Shown in pieces: positions 1-11,000 of a stretch of DNA of 50,698 nucleotides. A model generated the notes under the pieces. The model was not told the origin of the DNA, searched no databases, and saw only the letters and a program-made list of their open reading frames with translations. Positions within the stretch are counted from its first letter, which is position 1. Each line of letters opens with the position of its first letter. The stretch is from Nemertoderma westbladi (Eukaryota > Xenacoelomorpha > Nemertodermatida > Nemertodermatidae): assembly GCA_032718475.1 (NCBI GenBank), contig JAUCBJ010006879.1:1-50698 (forward strand). Reading direction: 5' to 3'. Made by a program: the position numbers and the translations under genes.

Positions 1-61
1 GTACTACCTACCTACTGTTACTTACATCATTATAATTATAATAATAATTGTTATTATCTAA

Positions 62-1120
62 ATGGCATCAAGAAATATGAATGATATTCATACCCACAAT
101 CATTATGAAGCCCTGTCGGACTCTATAGATGGAACTAGAATAGAAATAGAAGACGAGCGGGTGCTGGTAAATGAAAACATCCAACACGTAGATTCTATGC
201 TTGCAAATCTACCAGCGATCATTGATGAACGGATTCGAAAATCACTACATGGAACTACTGAGTCAAGCAATATTGATGATTCGGTCCTCATAGAACGGGT
301 TTCACAGGAGGTCTACTGCGGTGTCAACATGGATGTATACGCTCTTCGGAACGAACTCGAGAAGTCACTGATTAGACTGGACCAATTCTCCCAACGCATC
401 GATCGTACTGATGCGTCGCTGGACGATCTGGAACAGTATTCGAGACGGAACTGTCTGCTGATTCATGGATTCGCTGTCCAAGATAACCGGGGTGATATGG
501 ATGCGACAGCAAAGGAGATACTCGCTTTTCTACAGAGTAAACTGGATGTTGATTTGTGTCTTGCTGACATCGATCGTTGCCACAATATAAAGCCGCGTAT
601 AAATGGAGATTCGGAACAAAAACTGTCAATCATTAAATTCACTAACTATCGTGCCAAAGCAAAGGTCCTACAGAAACGCAAGAGCCTCAAAGGAACCAAG
701 GTTTTTATTTCGGAAAGCCTCACCAAACGTCGTGCTGCACTACTGAAGGAAGCCAAGGCGAAGGGTGGTATGCGTTCTGCTTGGTCAGTCGACGGCCGAA
801 TCCTGGTATCAACTTCCTCGGGATCAATTCTTACCATCACCTCGAGGAAAGATATTGATCACTGGACCCCGAGTTCCACCACGTCACCTTCCACTGTTGG
901 TAAATCAACGAAGTCTGTGGCGTCGGCTAAATCTGAGAATAAGTCTTCGTCTGGTTCTAAATCGAAGTCGGCTCCTAAGACGCAGTCTACTACAAGGATG
1001 GAAACAAAGTCTGACACTAACCGTAAGTCGACTGCAGCATCTAAATCGAAGAAGAAGATAACTAAAGCTCTGAGTAGTAGCACTATTACGGTGTCTACTT
1101 CAACCCCTGACAGGGAATAA
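62..1120 (+). CDS. LINE ORF1 protein (coiled coil, RRM-like, Ser/Lys-rich tail)
   Basis: The 352-residue frame is intact. Residues about 1-125 are charged and helical and look like a coiled coil. A segment beginning EQYSRRNCLLIHGF (about 124-137) matches the start of the RRM-like domain of L1/CR1-type ORF1 proteins, and a C-terminal domain follows to about residue 280. The last 70 residues are almost all Ser, Lys and Thr, a typical nucleic-acid-binding tail. In this family ORF1 coats the element RNA and acts as a chaperone during target-primed reverse transcription. The stop lies 73 bases before the ORF2 ATG, so ORF2 would need reinitiation or another downstream start. The start is the first in-frame ATG. 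Confidence 0.8.
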   Translation: MASRNMNDIHTHNHYEALSDSIDGTRIEIEDERVLVNENIQHVDSMLANLPAIIDERIRKSLHGTTESSNIDDSVLIERVSQEVYCGVNMDVYALRNELEKSLIRLDQFSQRIDRTDASLDDLEQYSRRNCLLIHGFAVQDNRGDMDATAKEILAFLQSKLDVDLCLADIDRCHNIKPRINGDSEQKLSIIKFTNYRAKAKVLQKRKSLKGTKVFISESLTKRRAALLKEAKAKGGMRSAWSVDGRILVSTSSGSILTITSRKDIDHWTPSSTTSPSTVGKSTKSVASAKSENKSSSGSKSKSAPKTQSTTRMETKSDTNRKSTAASKSKKKITKALSSSTITVSTSTPDRE

Positions 1121-1193
1121 GTGTAGTTAATACCTGTCTGTATGGTATTAGTAGTGAAAGTTTTAATTTCATAATTATATAGTCTAGTTAATT

Positions 1194-4100
1194 ATGGCTG
1201 TCCCAAGTATCAAAGTACCCAAATTATCTATTAATCATCCAATCAAATATCCCTGTAAGGCTTGTCGCACTGCTGTTAAAACAAACCAATCTGCTATATT
1301 TTGTGAAATATGTGAGTGCTGGGTACATTCAAAGTGTATTAGACCTTCTCTACAACGCGGTGATTATCGTTACTTCCAAAATTCAGTCCTCCCATGGTTT
1401 TGCCCTGAATGCATTGCATCAAATCTACCATTTATGAATATTGTAGATGACGATGAATTTATTTTCACTATAATTGACTACCGAATTCCGGACACCATAG
1501 ATATTTCTGCTTTAAACTCAACTTTTTTCGAACCTTATAATTTAAAAGCCGTTGGAAATAACGACTTCGACACAGAATTCAACCCTGATGTGCATTTATA
1601 TTCTGATTTTTCTGACATCAAAAATTGTACATACTACTTTTCAGATGATTTCAATGAAAAATTCAATAACGAAAATTTATATGATTTGTCTTTACTTCAC
1701 CTAAATTCAAGGAGCCTACCAGGCAACTTTGAGAACATATCTGCATATATAAAACAACAAATATCAATAAAATTTGATGCTATAGGAATTAGTGAGACAT
1801 GGCTAAATGCAGATAGGCATATAATCGACAATTATAATTTGGAAGGATATAATTTTTTTCAAAAAAATAGGGAAACAAAGTTGGGTGGGGGAGTTGGTCT
1901 TTACATTAAAGACACAATATCAGCTATACCACGTGATGACCTTTCCAAGCTTCCGAGTAATGGAAATGGATTGGATTCACTATTTATAGAAATTCCACAA
2001 GAGAAAAGTAAAAATATCTTAATTGGTGTCATTTATCGACCCCCTGATCATTGCATTCAGGACAGCATCACATCACTAAACATCATATTACAAAAAATTA
2101 CAGACGAGGGCAAAATTTGTTACCTTATGGGGGATTATAATATGGACCTCCTTAAGGTAGAACAGCATGCACCAACAAGTGATTTTTTTAATTTAATGAC
2201 TTCTCATTGTTTTCACCCAACCATTTCTAAACCAACCCGTATCACTGACACAACTGCTACCTTAATTGATAACATATTTGTAAACACGCTTCCTACTTCT
2301 CTCGACTCTGGTATTTTTATATGTAATTTAACAGATCACCTACCCATATTTCTCCTCAGTAAATTTAACAGCAAACTTAGTAAGAGAGACATTAAAAAAT
2401 TTGTATTACAGAGGCAATATTCTGAAAAAAACAGTACAATTTTTAATGAGAAACTCTCTAGCTTTGACTGGAATACCATGTTGCTGCTAGCTAGTGACCA
2501 TGACAATGCAAATGATATGTACAATAAATTTGTAGCAATTTACTCAAAAATATATAATGAGTGCTTTCCAATCAAACGAATAAAATTAGCAAATCCCAAA
2601 ACACCATGGATACCGCATAATATATTAAAATGTATCAAGAAAAAAGACAGATTTTACCACGATTACCTCATCCATAAAAATGAAAAAGCCAAAGAAAAAT
2701 TTGTGAAATATCGCGATGCACTGAAGACAATCATTCGAAGGTCTAAAATTAATTATTTTAATAACGCCATGGACAGTAAAACTCGAACAGTGAAACAAAT
2801 ATGGCAATCTATAAATCAACTAATTAACCGCAAAGTCAACAAAACATCTGGGCCGACTTTAATTCATCATGATTCCCGTACTGCCACGGAACCCAAAACG
2901 ATTGCTACCTCCATGAATCAGTATTATTCTCGTGTAGCTTTTAATCTTGACAAAGAGATACCAATAGTCGAAGGTAATCCCATTGATTATTTATCACCAA
3001 TTAAATTTCCCAATTATCATCTAGATGAATTTAATAGTGTTTCATGTTCTGATATTAAAACAATAGTTTTGGATTTTGATTCAAAGGCCAGCCCCGGTCA
3101 TGATGGTATCCGTGGTAAAATTGTCCAGAACTCATTACAGCCGATCCTATTACCTCTAACATATATTATTAATTGCTCTCTCCGCACCGGTATTGTACCA
3201 GACAGTCTGAAAATTGCACGAGTTGTTCCAATTTTTAAATGTGATGACCCCACGATTCCTAAAAACTATAGACCAATATCGGTCTTACCATTCTTCTCTA
3301 AGATTTTCGAAAAAGTTGTTGCTAACCAACTTCTAAAATATGTCACCCACCAGGTAATTATATCGCCATCACAATTTGGGTTTCAGGCAAACATATCAAC
3401 GCAATTAGCATTATTAACACTTGTAGACAAAATTACATCATCCCTTGAAAAGAAACAATCAACATTAGCACTCTCAATAGACCTATCAAAGGCATTTGAC
3501 ACGGTTAACCATGCAATTCTATTAAGCAAAATGGAACACTATGGAATAAAAGGTGTTGCATTGGAATGGTTCCAAAGTTACTTGTTCCAACGTAACAATA
3601 TGTAGCCATTGACAATATTTGTTCCGAACAAAAAATTATCCAGTGCGGGGTGCCCAGGGGTCCATTCTAGGTCCTCTGCTTTTCCTCCTATACTGCAACG
3701 ACATAACCAATGTCTCCAAAATATTTAGTTTTGTTTTATTTGCGGACGACACCAGCATAGTTAACTCTAGTAATAATATTGATAACCTGATTGCCAGTAC
3801 GAACTCTGAAGTACAAAATCTCCAAAAATGGTTTTGTGTCAATCGCCTATCCTTGAATATCAGCAAAACAAACTATATTATCTTCAATACAAGCAACCGG
3901 ATCATCAGTCCATCAACTCCAATTCACATTAATAACATTGACATTACTCGAGTAAAGGTGGCCAAATTCCTTGGTGTACACATAGATGAGCGACTAAACT
4001 GGAAGTACCATCTACACCAAATAAGTATGAAGATTAGTAAAAATATAGGTGTTATAAACAAGGTAAAATCATTTATGACTACAGAATCTTTAGCAGCTCT

Positions 4101-4653
4101 ATACTACGCAATGGTCCATCCATACTTAAGTTACTGTACGGTAGTTTGGGGTAAATCAATAACGGACAATACTGAACAACTAGTACCCAGTTACACCAGA
4201 TCAAAATTTAGACATAGAAGGAGGAGGAGGCGAAAAGTTTATGATGTTGTTTCAATAACAAACATTTTTAAATTGCACAAACACCAACAGAAAATTATTT
4301 CAATAATTCAACATCGCGATCTTAATTTTTCACCACCTACACTTAATCACATTTTTACTCAACAAGTAGCTATCCTCTCCTTTAAGTCTATCCGTAATAT
4401 AACCCCCCATGGGATATTGCCCGACCTATTAACACCCGTTTCAAATGTACACACCCATGAGACAAGATCCTCACAATCTCAAAATGCGTTCCGTCTACGA
4501 AATAGGCTAAAAATCCGAACTCAATCTATTTACGCCCTAGCACCAGTAATTTGGAATGGTCTACCTCTTGCAGTGCGACAGTCTAGCGGATTATTACAAT
4601 TTAAGTACAAATTAAATAATTTCTTAAGGGGTACTACTATAACTACAACGTAA
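1194..4653 (+). pseudogene. LINE ORF2: PHD finger, APE endonuclease, reverse transcriptase; two frameshifts
   Basis: Residues 21-73 hold a canonical Cys4-His-Cys3 PHD finger (C21, C24, C37, C40, H45, C48, C70, C73). An APE-type endonuclease follows at about 165-395, with motifs SETW, YRPP, GDYNMD and TDHLP. The reverse transcriptase runs from about residue 620 ([21 protein letters not shown]) through GSILGPLLF to the catalytic FADD near 3740. The first frame stops at 3603-3605. Reading continues in a second frame for about 55 bases, then in a third to 4653. Two single-base deletions, near 3598 and near 3655, explain both shifts because the conserved order is kept in all three frames. The C-terminal region ends with the usual LINE motif around WNGLPLAVRQSS. 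All catalytic motifs remain, so the breaks are recent or are sequencing errors. Confidence 0.85.
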
Positions 4654-5125
4654 GTATCAATTTCACTTGTTTTCTATAATTATTTCGCTAGTTATTGTTA
4701 TCATTTAGTTATTATAATTTTCACTTGTTTTCTATATTCTGCTAGTTATTGTTATTCTATGTATCAATAATAAATTTAAACATATTAATGTACGTATTAT
4801 AATTAGTTTTGTCGCAACAGTAAGCTTTTTGTAGGCCCATTTTAAGAATTGTATAAGGTTTTTTTTTTCTCTACTGTATGTATATTGTTTGTTTGTTTAA
4901 ACTGGTGTCTGAAATAATGGGATCCTCCGTGCAGGCACCAGCCACGCAAATCTAATCCAATTATTTTAAATTCACAATGTAATTAAATACTATATTATTA
5001 ATAATAATAGCTTGTTTCTATCAGTTCATATTATTGTGTTGTGCATGCATTATTATATCATTTAATATCAATATTTGTGTGGGAATAGTTTAATAAAAGT
5101 TAAAGTTAAAGTTAAAAAGTTAAGG
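4654..5125 (+). other. LINE 3' UTR with hairpin and (AAAGTT)n tail
   Basis: About 470 bases, AT-rich and without an ORF. A 10-bp stem (CTGGTGTCTG at 4902-4911, CAGGCACCAG at 4932-4941, one G-T pair) encloses a 20-base loop. The element ends in three or more AAAGTT units at 5096-5125. A 3' hairpin plus short terminal repeats is the usual recognition end in CR1/L2-type LINEs, which the element's own reverse transcriptase is thought to bind. Confidence 0.7.
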
Positions 5126-5469
5126 TGTACCGTGCCAATGACTGAATGATTAGCGGTAACTACTGAACTACCGGTATCTAAACTATTATATTATTATTAC
5201 CGGTACTAGGCTAATTAGGCCTAAACTATAATCACCGCAAGGGTTTCCGGGGCCATGTTTAGATTACATGATATGGCATGTCTGCAGTGTATGGTACCGG
5301 CTGACCTGTATTACAGCCTGACAGTACCGGTACAAATGGTACATGCAGATTGGCAGACAGCCCCTATGTTTTGCAAAATTTGTCAGAAAACCAGCTGATT
5401 TATCCTACAGTAATAATAATTTAACGCATGTTAATTTTGGATAAATAAATATATTATAACTACAATAAC
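5126..5469. other. non-coding stretch rich in ACCGGT palindromes
   Basis: No gene or known element is recognised. ACCGGT or GTACCGG occurs at least four times (around 5169, 5200, 5296 and 5325). The same palindrome recurs elsewhere in the window. Confidence 0.4.
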
Positions 5470-5703
5470 AGTTACACTGATGCTGCACGAAGGCCCCACG
5501 CAAATTCTACTTGGAAAATTTTCAAACTTTTGCCAAACAACATGTGTACCAAGTTTGGATAGATTTCATCAAGGATTGGCCGAGTTATTAACGTTTAAAA
5601 TAAAATACTGAAAAAAAACGCGACAGAACGACAGAACGACAGAACGACAGGTTGATTAATGGTACCACTACGCTAAGGCTCTCTCACTTCGTGGCTCGCC
5701 CCA
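5470..5703 (-). mobile_element. short non-autonomous element, GTGGGG ends, (GTCGTTCT)n microsatellite
   Basis: Read on the minus strand it begins GTGGGGCGAGCCACGAAG, continues into a short GTCGTTCT microsatellite (5620-5650), then a block with CTCGGC and AACTTGGTAC. A second GTGGGGCCTTCGTGCAGC occurs near 5482-5499. The same order of blocks appears at 26759-26950 in the opposite orientation, so this is a dispersed family. No coding capacity is seen. It abuts the truncated LINE at 5704. Confidence 0.5.
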
Positions 5704-6230
5704 CAGAGTTGTAGAAATCATTTCCCCACCGTATTAATAGTCAAATCGTCTGGGGATCTATAGGAGATCCCGTTAGGAGATTTAGCTGTGCTGAGATCGC
5801 CGAGCCGAGCATTAATGTCCCTCGCAATAATAAATTGTTGCCAATCAGAGCTGCCGAGTATCTTTGCTTGTATCCTCCCCCATACTTTCATTGAGTAGAA
5901 CCGCGAATCGGATGGTGGGCTATAAATACATGCGAACATAATACATGGGTACAAGTGCCACAGTAACCATATGATATCATCTTTTGTTTCTATGGAAACC
6001 CCTTGAAGAATAAATACGATGACGAACCAGTACAGTGACCCCTCCTCGATGGGAATTCTTACAGGGCGGTGGTCTTAGAACAACATAACCAGGTACTGCG
6101 AACCTATAAGAATTTTTAATTTCCTGAATAAAAATGAGGTCATATTGCATAAATAAAACTGACACGTGCTTGAGGGTATTGCTTGAGTGGTATTTCTCGC
6201 CAAACCCATCAGAGTTCTAAGATAATAAGT
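5704..6230 (-). pseudogene. LINE ORF2 endonuclease fragment
   Basis: Two minus-strand frames (6165-5977 and 5954-5718) together carry APE-endonuclease signatures: DLIFIQEIKNS, a Gly-rich segment around HRGGVTVLVRH, then CIYSPPSDS and FIIARDINARLGD, which corresponds to the catalytic GD-N motif with Gly changed to Arg. The frames are separated by a frameshift near 5960-5980. No reverse transcriptase follows, because the element is cut at 5704. Confidence 0.65.
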
Positions 6231-6260
6231 TTAATTCCACACAGTTACTGCGGCGGCAAT

Positions 6261-7185
6261 CTAAAAAGACGGATTAAATGAATCAATAACGATCCCATCC
6301 CTTACAACGGATCTCGACTCTGGGTCATAGATAATGTTACTTCCAACATTTTCTGGTTTATCAGCCTCTGTTTTAGCAATACCCTGTAATTGTTTGATCT
6401 CGATACGAATACCCAGGTGCATATCAGGTTTGATAAAGACCCTTTTTAACTCTTTGTTATCCTTTAACCTCTTCGATTGTTGGAGTATCTCTCTTCTATC
6501 ACAGGCAGTTGGACCCAACGCTATAAGGAGTGGCCGAGGTCGGTGTGTACCTGGATTCTGCTTTCCCAGGCGGCGGGTAGTGAAGTCTTGTACGGATTCC
6601 AAATCAATCTCCTTGAGAATCGCATTGCACTTATCTCTATTGGACGTCGCGTTAAGCAATGATTCCGATTCGCTGACTCCTAAAAGAATCACATTGCGTG
6701 CTCGCAAAGACCTGTCGATAGACTCGCAAAATCTTTGCTGGTTGGTACAGGTTTTCTTCAGCACAGCGTTTTCCTGCTCGAGAATGTCGATGCGCTCCTC
6801 CAACACCGTAACCCATTGGTTCATAGCAGCATCAACACTAGAAGCTATAATATCTTTAAGTTGTGAGATTGATAGAGTACCGATAGATGCACTATCAGTG
6901 TTTGGTTGTTGATGTATGGGGAAGGATGTAGGAATACTGGTTGACCTTGGACCAAGGAAAAGTTGTTGGGAAGATGTGCCTACAAGTCCTGTAAGGTGCG
7001 GTTGTGATGGAGTAAAATATGGTCTGGTACCGGTAACAGTACCGGTGTTGCGTGCCGACACCACCGCCATCCAGAGTTGGACTTCCTGCGGTATTGGTTC
7101 CTGGAACAGTGACAGCACAGGAATTACAATTGCCACCATTACGCAGCTTCTGTTGAAATCCGCCACAGGATTTGCATTTGCCCAA
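6261..7185 (-). pseudogene. LINE ORF1 (zinc ribbon, coiled coil, RRM-like), frameshifted
   Basis: The N-terminus, from the ATG at 7185, has a CxxC...CxxC zinc ribbon (CKSC and CNSC, 15 residues apart). The reading then moves to another frame near 7060-7080, where it continues for about 270 residues. That part contains a leucine-rich coiled coil (LEERIDILEQENAVLKK) and an RRM-like region starting at SLRARNVILLGVSES, ending at 6261. The downstream frame is also open upstream to 7286, but that extension lacks the zinc motif and is probably non-coding. Function by family: RNA-binding chaperone of the LINE particle. Confidence 0.65.
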
Positions 7186-7370
7186 ACCAAATACGAAATC
7201 AATGTAAAAATTACTTTAAAAATATTACTAAAAACAGCAGAATTCAGAAGTGGTATTACAGTAATCTGAACCGATTTGGCTTCCATTCCTATTTCTATAT
7301 ATTTAGTAGGTCATGATTGCACCAGTAAAAAATTGGTGTTAAAAAATGGTTTAATTATTACACAAATCCG

Positions 7371-7500
7371 CTAGTGGAATATGGTTAGAGCGTCAGACAT
7401 CTTACCTGGAGTTACCAGTTCGATCCCACCTGTCATTGCGCAGTAATATGAAACCACTCATTCTCCCAAAATGCCAATAATAAATTATTATTATAATTTG
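7371..7500 (+). repeat. tRNA-derived SINE head or tRNA pseudogene
   Basis: A box-like TGGTTAGAGCG (7382-7392) and B box-like AGTTCGATCCC (7417-7427) are spaced as in a tRNA gene, and the sequence between resembles an anticodon arm. Acceptor-stem pairing is poor, and a non-tRNA tail ending in TAATAAATTATTATTA follows. This suits a SINE or relic better than a working tRNA. Confidence 0.5.
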
Positions 7501-7724
7501 TAAGAAAATTACATATTGTGAATGATTTAATGAGCCATTCGCAATTTCACTGTTCCGGGGTTTTATACTTATTAGCATGCATGGATTTAGCTTTAGTTTG
7601 TACATGCTGTTATTAATGCTGCAGTGATTATTATAAATTAATTGTGTGTACTATATGTACTACTAATATACTATTTAAGAATAATGTATACAGAATTATA
7701 TTATGCTATTATTATTTTGATGTA

Positions 7725-7850
7725 ATGTAAATGGTTTTGTTCAGAAGCGGAAAAAATGAGAAAGCTCGTCGTCAGGGGTTGAACCAGCGCTATACATACG
7801 TTTCGGCCTAACAGGCCTAATCATCAGCTTCTGAACAAAACCATTTACAT
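7725..7850. mobile_element. 126-bp foldback (MITE-like) element
   Basis: A perfect 24-bp inverted repeat (7725-7748 and 7827-7850, containing GGTTTTGTTCAGAAGC) encloses 78 bases with no ORF. It sits just upstream of a host exon, in the intron or 5' flank. No target duplication is evident. Confidence 0.65.
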
Positions 7851-7926
7851 AACATCATTAATTACAGTTGCAACAGCTCTTCTCCAATTTATGTAATTAT
7901 TATTTTGAACATTATGTTATTTACAG

Positions 7927-8035
7927 ACAGCCTTTGCAGAGAACGCCGAAGGAGGACAGCTGTATGCAGGCTGTGATCGTTATAAGAGATGCAACAGTTT
8001 CGGTGGGGAACTGATCTCAAACTGTCAATCTATAG
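7927..8035 (+). CDS. exon 1 in window of the repeat-protein gene
   Basis: The acceptor TTATTTACAG precedes 7927 and the donor GTAAGA follows 8035. Reading in phase 0 gives 36 codons with a Cys-rich stretch (YAGCDRYKRCNSFGG, then NCQ). A 36-codon open frame is weak alone; the evidence is that its phase-1 end fits the next exon. Confidence 0.6.
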
Positions 8036-11000
8036 GTAAGAGGAAGGTAATAGGTTGTACACACAAACCAAATTTTATATTAAAATGTAACTTTTTAATG
8101 AAATGTAAGAGGTCTCAGGCAAAATTTTGTAGGGGGGGGGGGGGGGGGGGGGTGCCCTGCGCATGGTGATGCTGCGACGCCACTGCCTCTAACTATAAAC
8201 CGTAATACTTCTCAACGAAAAATGTATTTTTGTAATCGCGAATTATGAGTCCGCCTAGTTTTATATTAATAATTATTTAGGAGAAACATTCCCACTCGCC
8301 TGTGGACCAACTTCAATAGCGGATACTGCACTTCTTATGACCAAGTTGGCGACCATTGACGAGATAGTAACCTCCACCACAGAAAACAAAATTGGTCTTC
8401 TTAAGACCAGACTCGTTCCTTTTACTAAACAAACACTTACACTGGCAGACAACAAGGACGTTTACAATGCAGGTAAGTAAGAAATTGCATGTCTCTATAT
8501 AATAAGCCAGTAAAGGTGAAGTTCAGCACACCAAACAAAGAGAAATAATATATGATAATGTTAGCTTTCTGAATATAATATAGTCCATCTTTAGGCTATC
8601 AAATAATATAACATAGAATTACAATAGTAGTCTAGGCTATATTTTATAATACTAACTAACAATTTACATTTAAATTTCCCGCCAAAGTGAAATATATAGA
8701 AATAATATTATACGATATAGTAGTGAATAAGAAAATAAATTTTTTTAACTGGTCCAGGAATGGTAAATTAACAGAAATTGTAATAAATACTTATGGAAAA
8801 TGAATTAAAACGGGCCGTGTGAAGTAAATATGTAACGTAACTGTTAAAGAATTTCCGCTGAAGTGCATTATTATTAATCACATGCTATATTTCATAAAGT
8901 TGACAATCGCAAGGAATCCCATAATAACATAGGAACGTTGTAGTAAGTGGTTGTTTGACCATCTTTATTTATATTAACTTTACCTCAACTTTCTCAAAAT
9001 GTTATTTTCACATAAATTATTTCTCAAACTTGTGGGGCAGCAAAATATATATAATATACTCCACCTCGCTATAATTTAGGCAGTACTATACCAAGGTGCA
9101 CCAATTTGTCGTCCATATTCTACTGATATTAAATTTAAATATATATTTGATTGGTTACGATTTAATTCAGCACCAAAAAATCACCTTATCCATCAAATAA
9201 ATTAACCTTTCCACCAAATATTTCTTATTTAGCTCTAATTAGGTAGAACTAACCTTCGGCAATCGAAAATCTAGACAAAAGGTGTCTTAACCTTAAAACC
9301 TAACTGGAAAACTGGTTTCCAGTTAGGTTTAGGGTTGAAGACACTTTTTGTCTAGAGTTTCGACAGGGCGACACTACCCAGGGCCATAGACAGACCTTCT
9401 ATCATTTGGTGGTAAAGTGAGCCGTTTTTGGTGGAAAGTGAGTTTATTTGGTGCGAAAAGGTATCTAATTAGGTGTGCAAATAATTTGTTGCGTATTTAA
9501 TTTAAATTATTACATAGAGAGTTTCCTCGGTTTGAGGTGTAAAGTTTTGAATAAACATACTTTATATCACTGTTGTTGGTATTTCTATTTCAACCGACAA
9601 CCTTATTTATGTTTAGGCGTTTCAATTTCTCTTCTCCTTAATAATGGATGGAAGACGCAAGCAGAATTAGCGGCTTTGGACTTATCAGAGATTACGACAG
9701 CATTGAAAGACAACTTGAAACGAACCAAAGGTTATGGGAGTTCCTACATGGATAGTCTGACGAGTGATGTACCACAACTACTGAGCATCGCGTGTGATGC
9801 ACAGGGCTATGCCTGTACTACAGACACCATGCGAGGGGCACTTGTGGCAGGCGGTAAGTATATTAATAATTTAATCTAATCTCATGCATATCTACTACAG
9901 CAAGAAGTACAGCAAACTCTAATAAGATACGATAACTGTAATCTTATTAAGTTTTTGATTATGACTTGGAGTATCAAATTTTATTCGAAAATGGAAAGTT
10001 TAATTAAAAGTAAAGGTAATACTCCTCACAGAAAGTGTGATTCTCGCGGAGAATTCCGCTCCCATATCCCATCATTGGTTAACATTGGACCTCTGCGGAT
10101 AGTGATGTTCGTTCTCATCTTTAAGATAATTAAATTATACCTCTTAGAACTTAAAATTTGTAGAATTTTATCAATGTCTCATGCTGTATATATTTAAAAT
10201 TTAAAAATACTTGAATTACAATGGTTTTCCTTCAATATATCTAAAACTCGTTTATTACTTTGGTACCTTTTCAGTCTACATTTCTTACTATATCCTTTAT
10301 TAAAAATTGTAAATTCCAACATTTTATTTATTCGGTGTTCCAGTTTAGTACCATTGGCTTTGTTTTATGTGCTGCTCGGCTTAATTAATCGGCCCAGGTA
10401 ATCATTCAGTACTATCCCAAATCAAATTCAACATGTCAATCAATAATTATTTGAACTGTTACAGCTTAATTAATAATTAAATTTAAAAAACAAATTATTA
10501 TCTATTGCCTCAATTATAGACACAATATATTTTTTGTATAGTTTCAAAATAATATTTTTTTAATTATATGTAAACAGATATATATAGTGGTATAAAAGTT
10601 GCAGTTATAATGATAGCGTTAATTAATTAATAATATCATTATCATTATTTATTATATATTAATTATTAATTTTGGTTTATCACAGGATGGGCAACTGAAC
10701 ATGAACTAAACTATCTGGGGTCTTCCGAACAGAAACCACTCTTGATATCTGAAGTTAAAAAACTTACTAAGACAGCTGTTAGTTAATTACAATGATGTGA
10801 TAATGACCAAAATCTAAAAAATAGTTTAAAATTTTAATATATTTAAAAAAATTCACAATAAACATAAAAAATAGTATAGCGGATTTAACGAATATTTTAT
10901 ATACTTTTAACTTTTTAAAATATACGTTGAAATAATAAATAATTGTATATTCAGCATGTGAAATGTTATTATTTATTATAACTAATAAGTTATGTGTTAC

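Larger units (their letters stand above)
1..5125 (+). mobile_element. CR1/L2-like non-LTR retrotransposon (LINE), nearly full length
   Basis: The segment reads as one LINE: 5' leader, ORF1 (62-1120), ORF2 (1194-4653, frameshifted), a 3' UTR with a hairpin, and a short-repeat tail of AAAGTT units ending near 5125 instead of a poly(A) tail. An APE endonuclease, a PHD finger and a microsatellite-like 3' end point to the CR1/L2/Jockey group; the exact clade is inferred. The 5' end may lie outside the window, so no target duplication can be checked. The only clear lesions are two one-base deletions in ORF2, so the copy is fairly young. Confidence 0.85.
5704..7290 (-). mobile_element. decayed LINE, minus strand, 3' part missing
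   Basis: On the minus strand there is an ORF1 (7185 down to 6261) followed by the start of an ORF2 endonuclease (about 6230 down to 5704) broken by several frameshifts. The element stops inside the endonuclease, where the GTGGGG repeat begins. LINE copies normally lose the 5' end, so loss of the 3' end points to a later deletion or insertion. It differs from the LINE at 1-5125: ORF1 begins with a zinc ribbon and the endonuclease sequence is different. Confidence 0.75.

Noticed and set aside
6334-6912. 192-codon plus-strand frame opposite the LINE ORF1
   Set aside because: The minus strand carries the recognisable ORF1; the plus frame has no family features.
7371-7443. Functional tRNA gene
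   Set aside because: A and B boxes are present but the acceptor arm does not pair well and an A/T-rich SINE-like tail follows.
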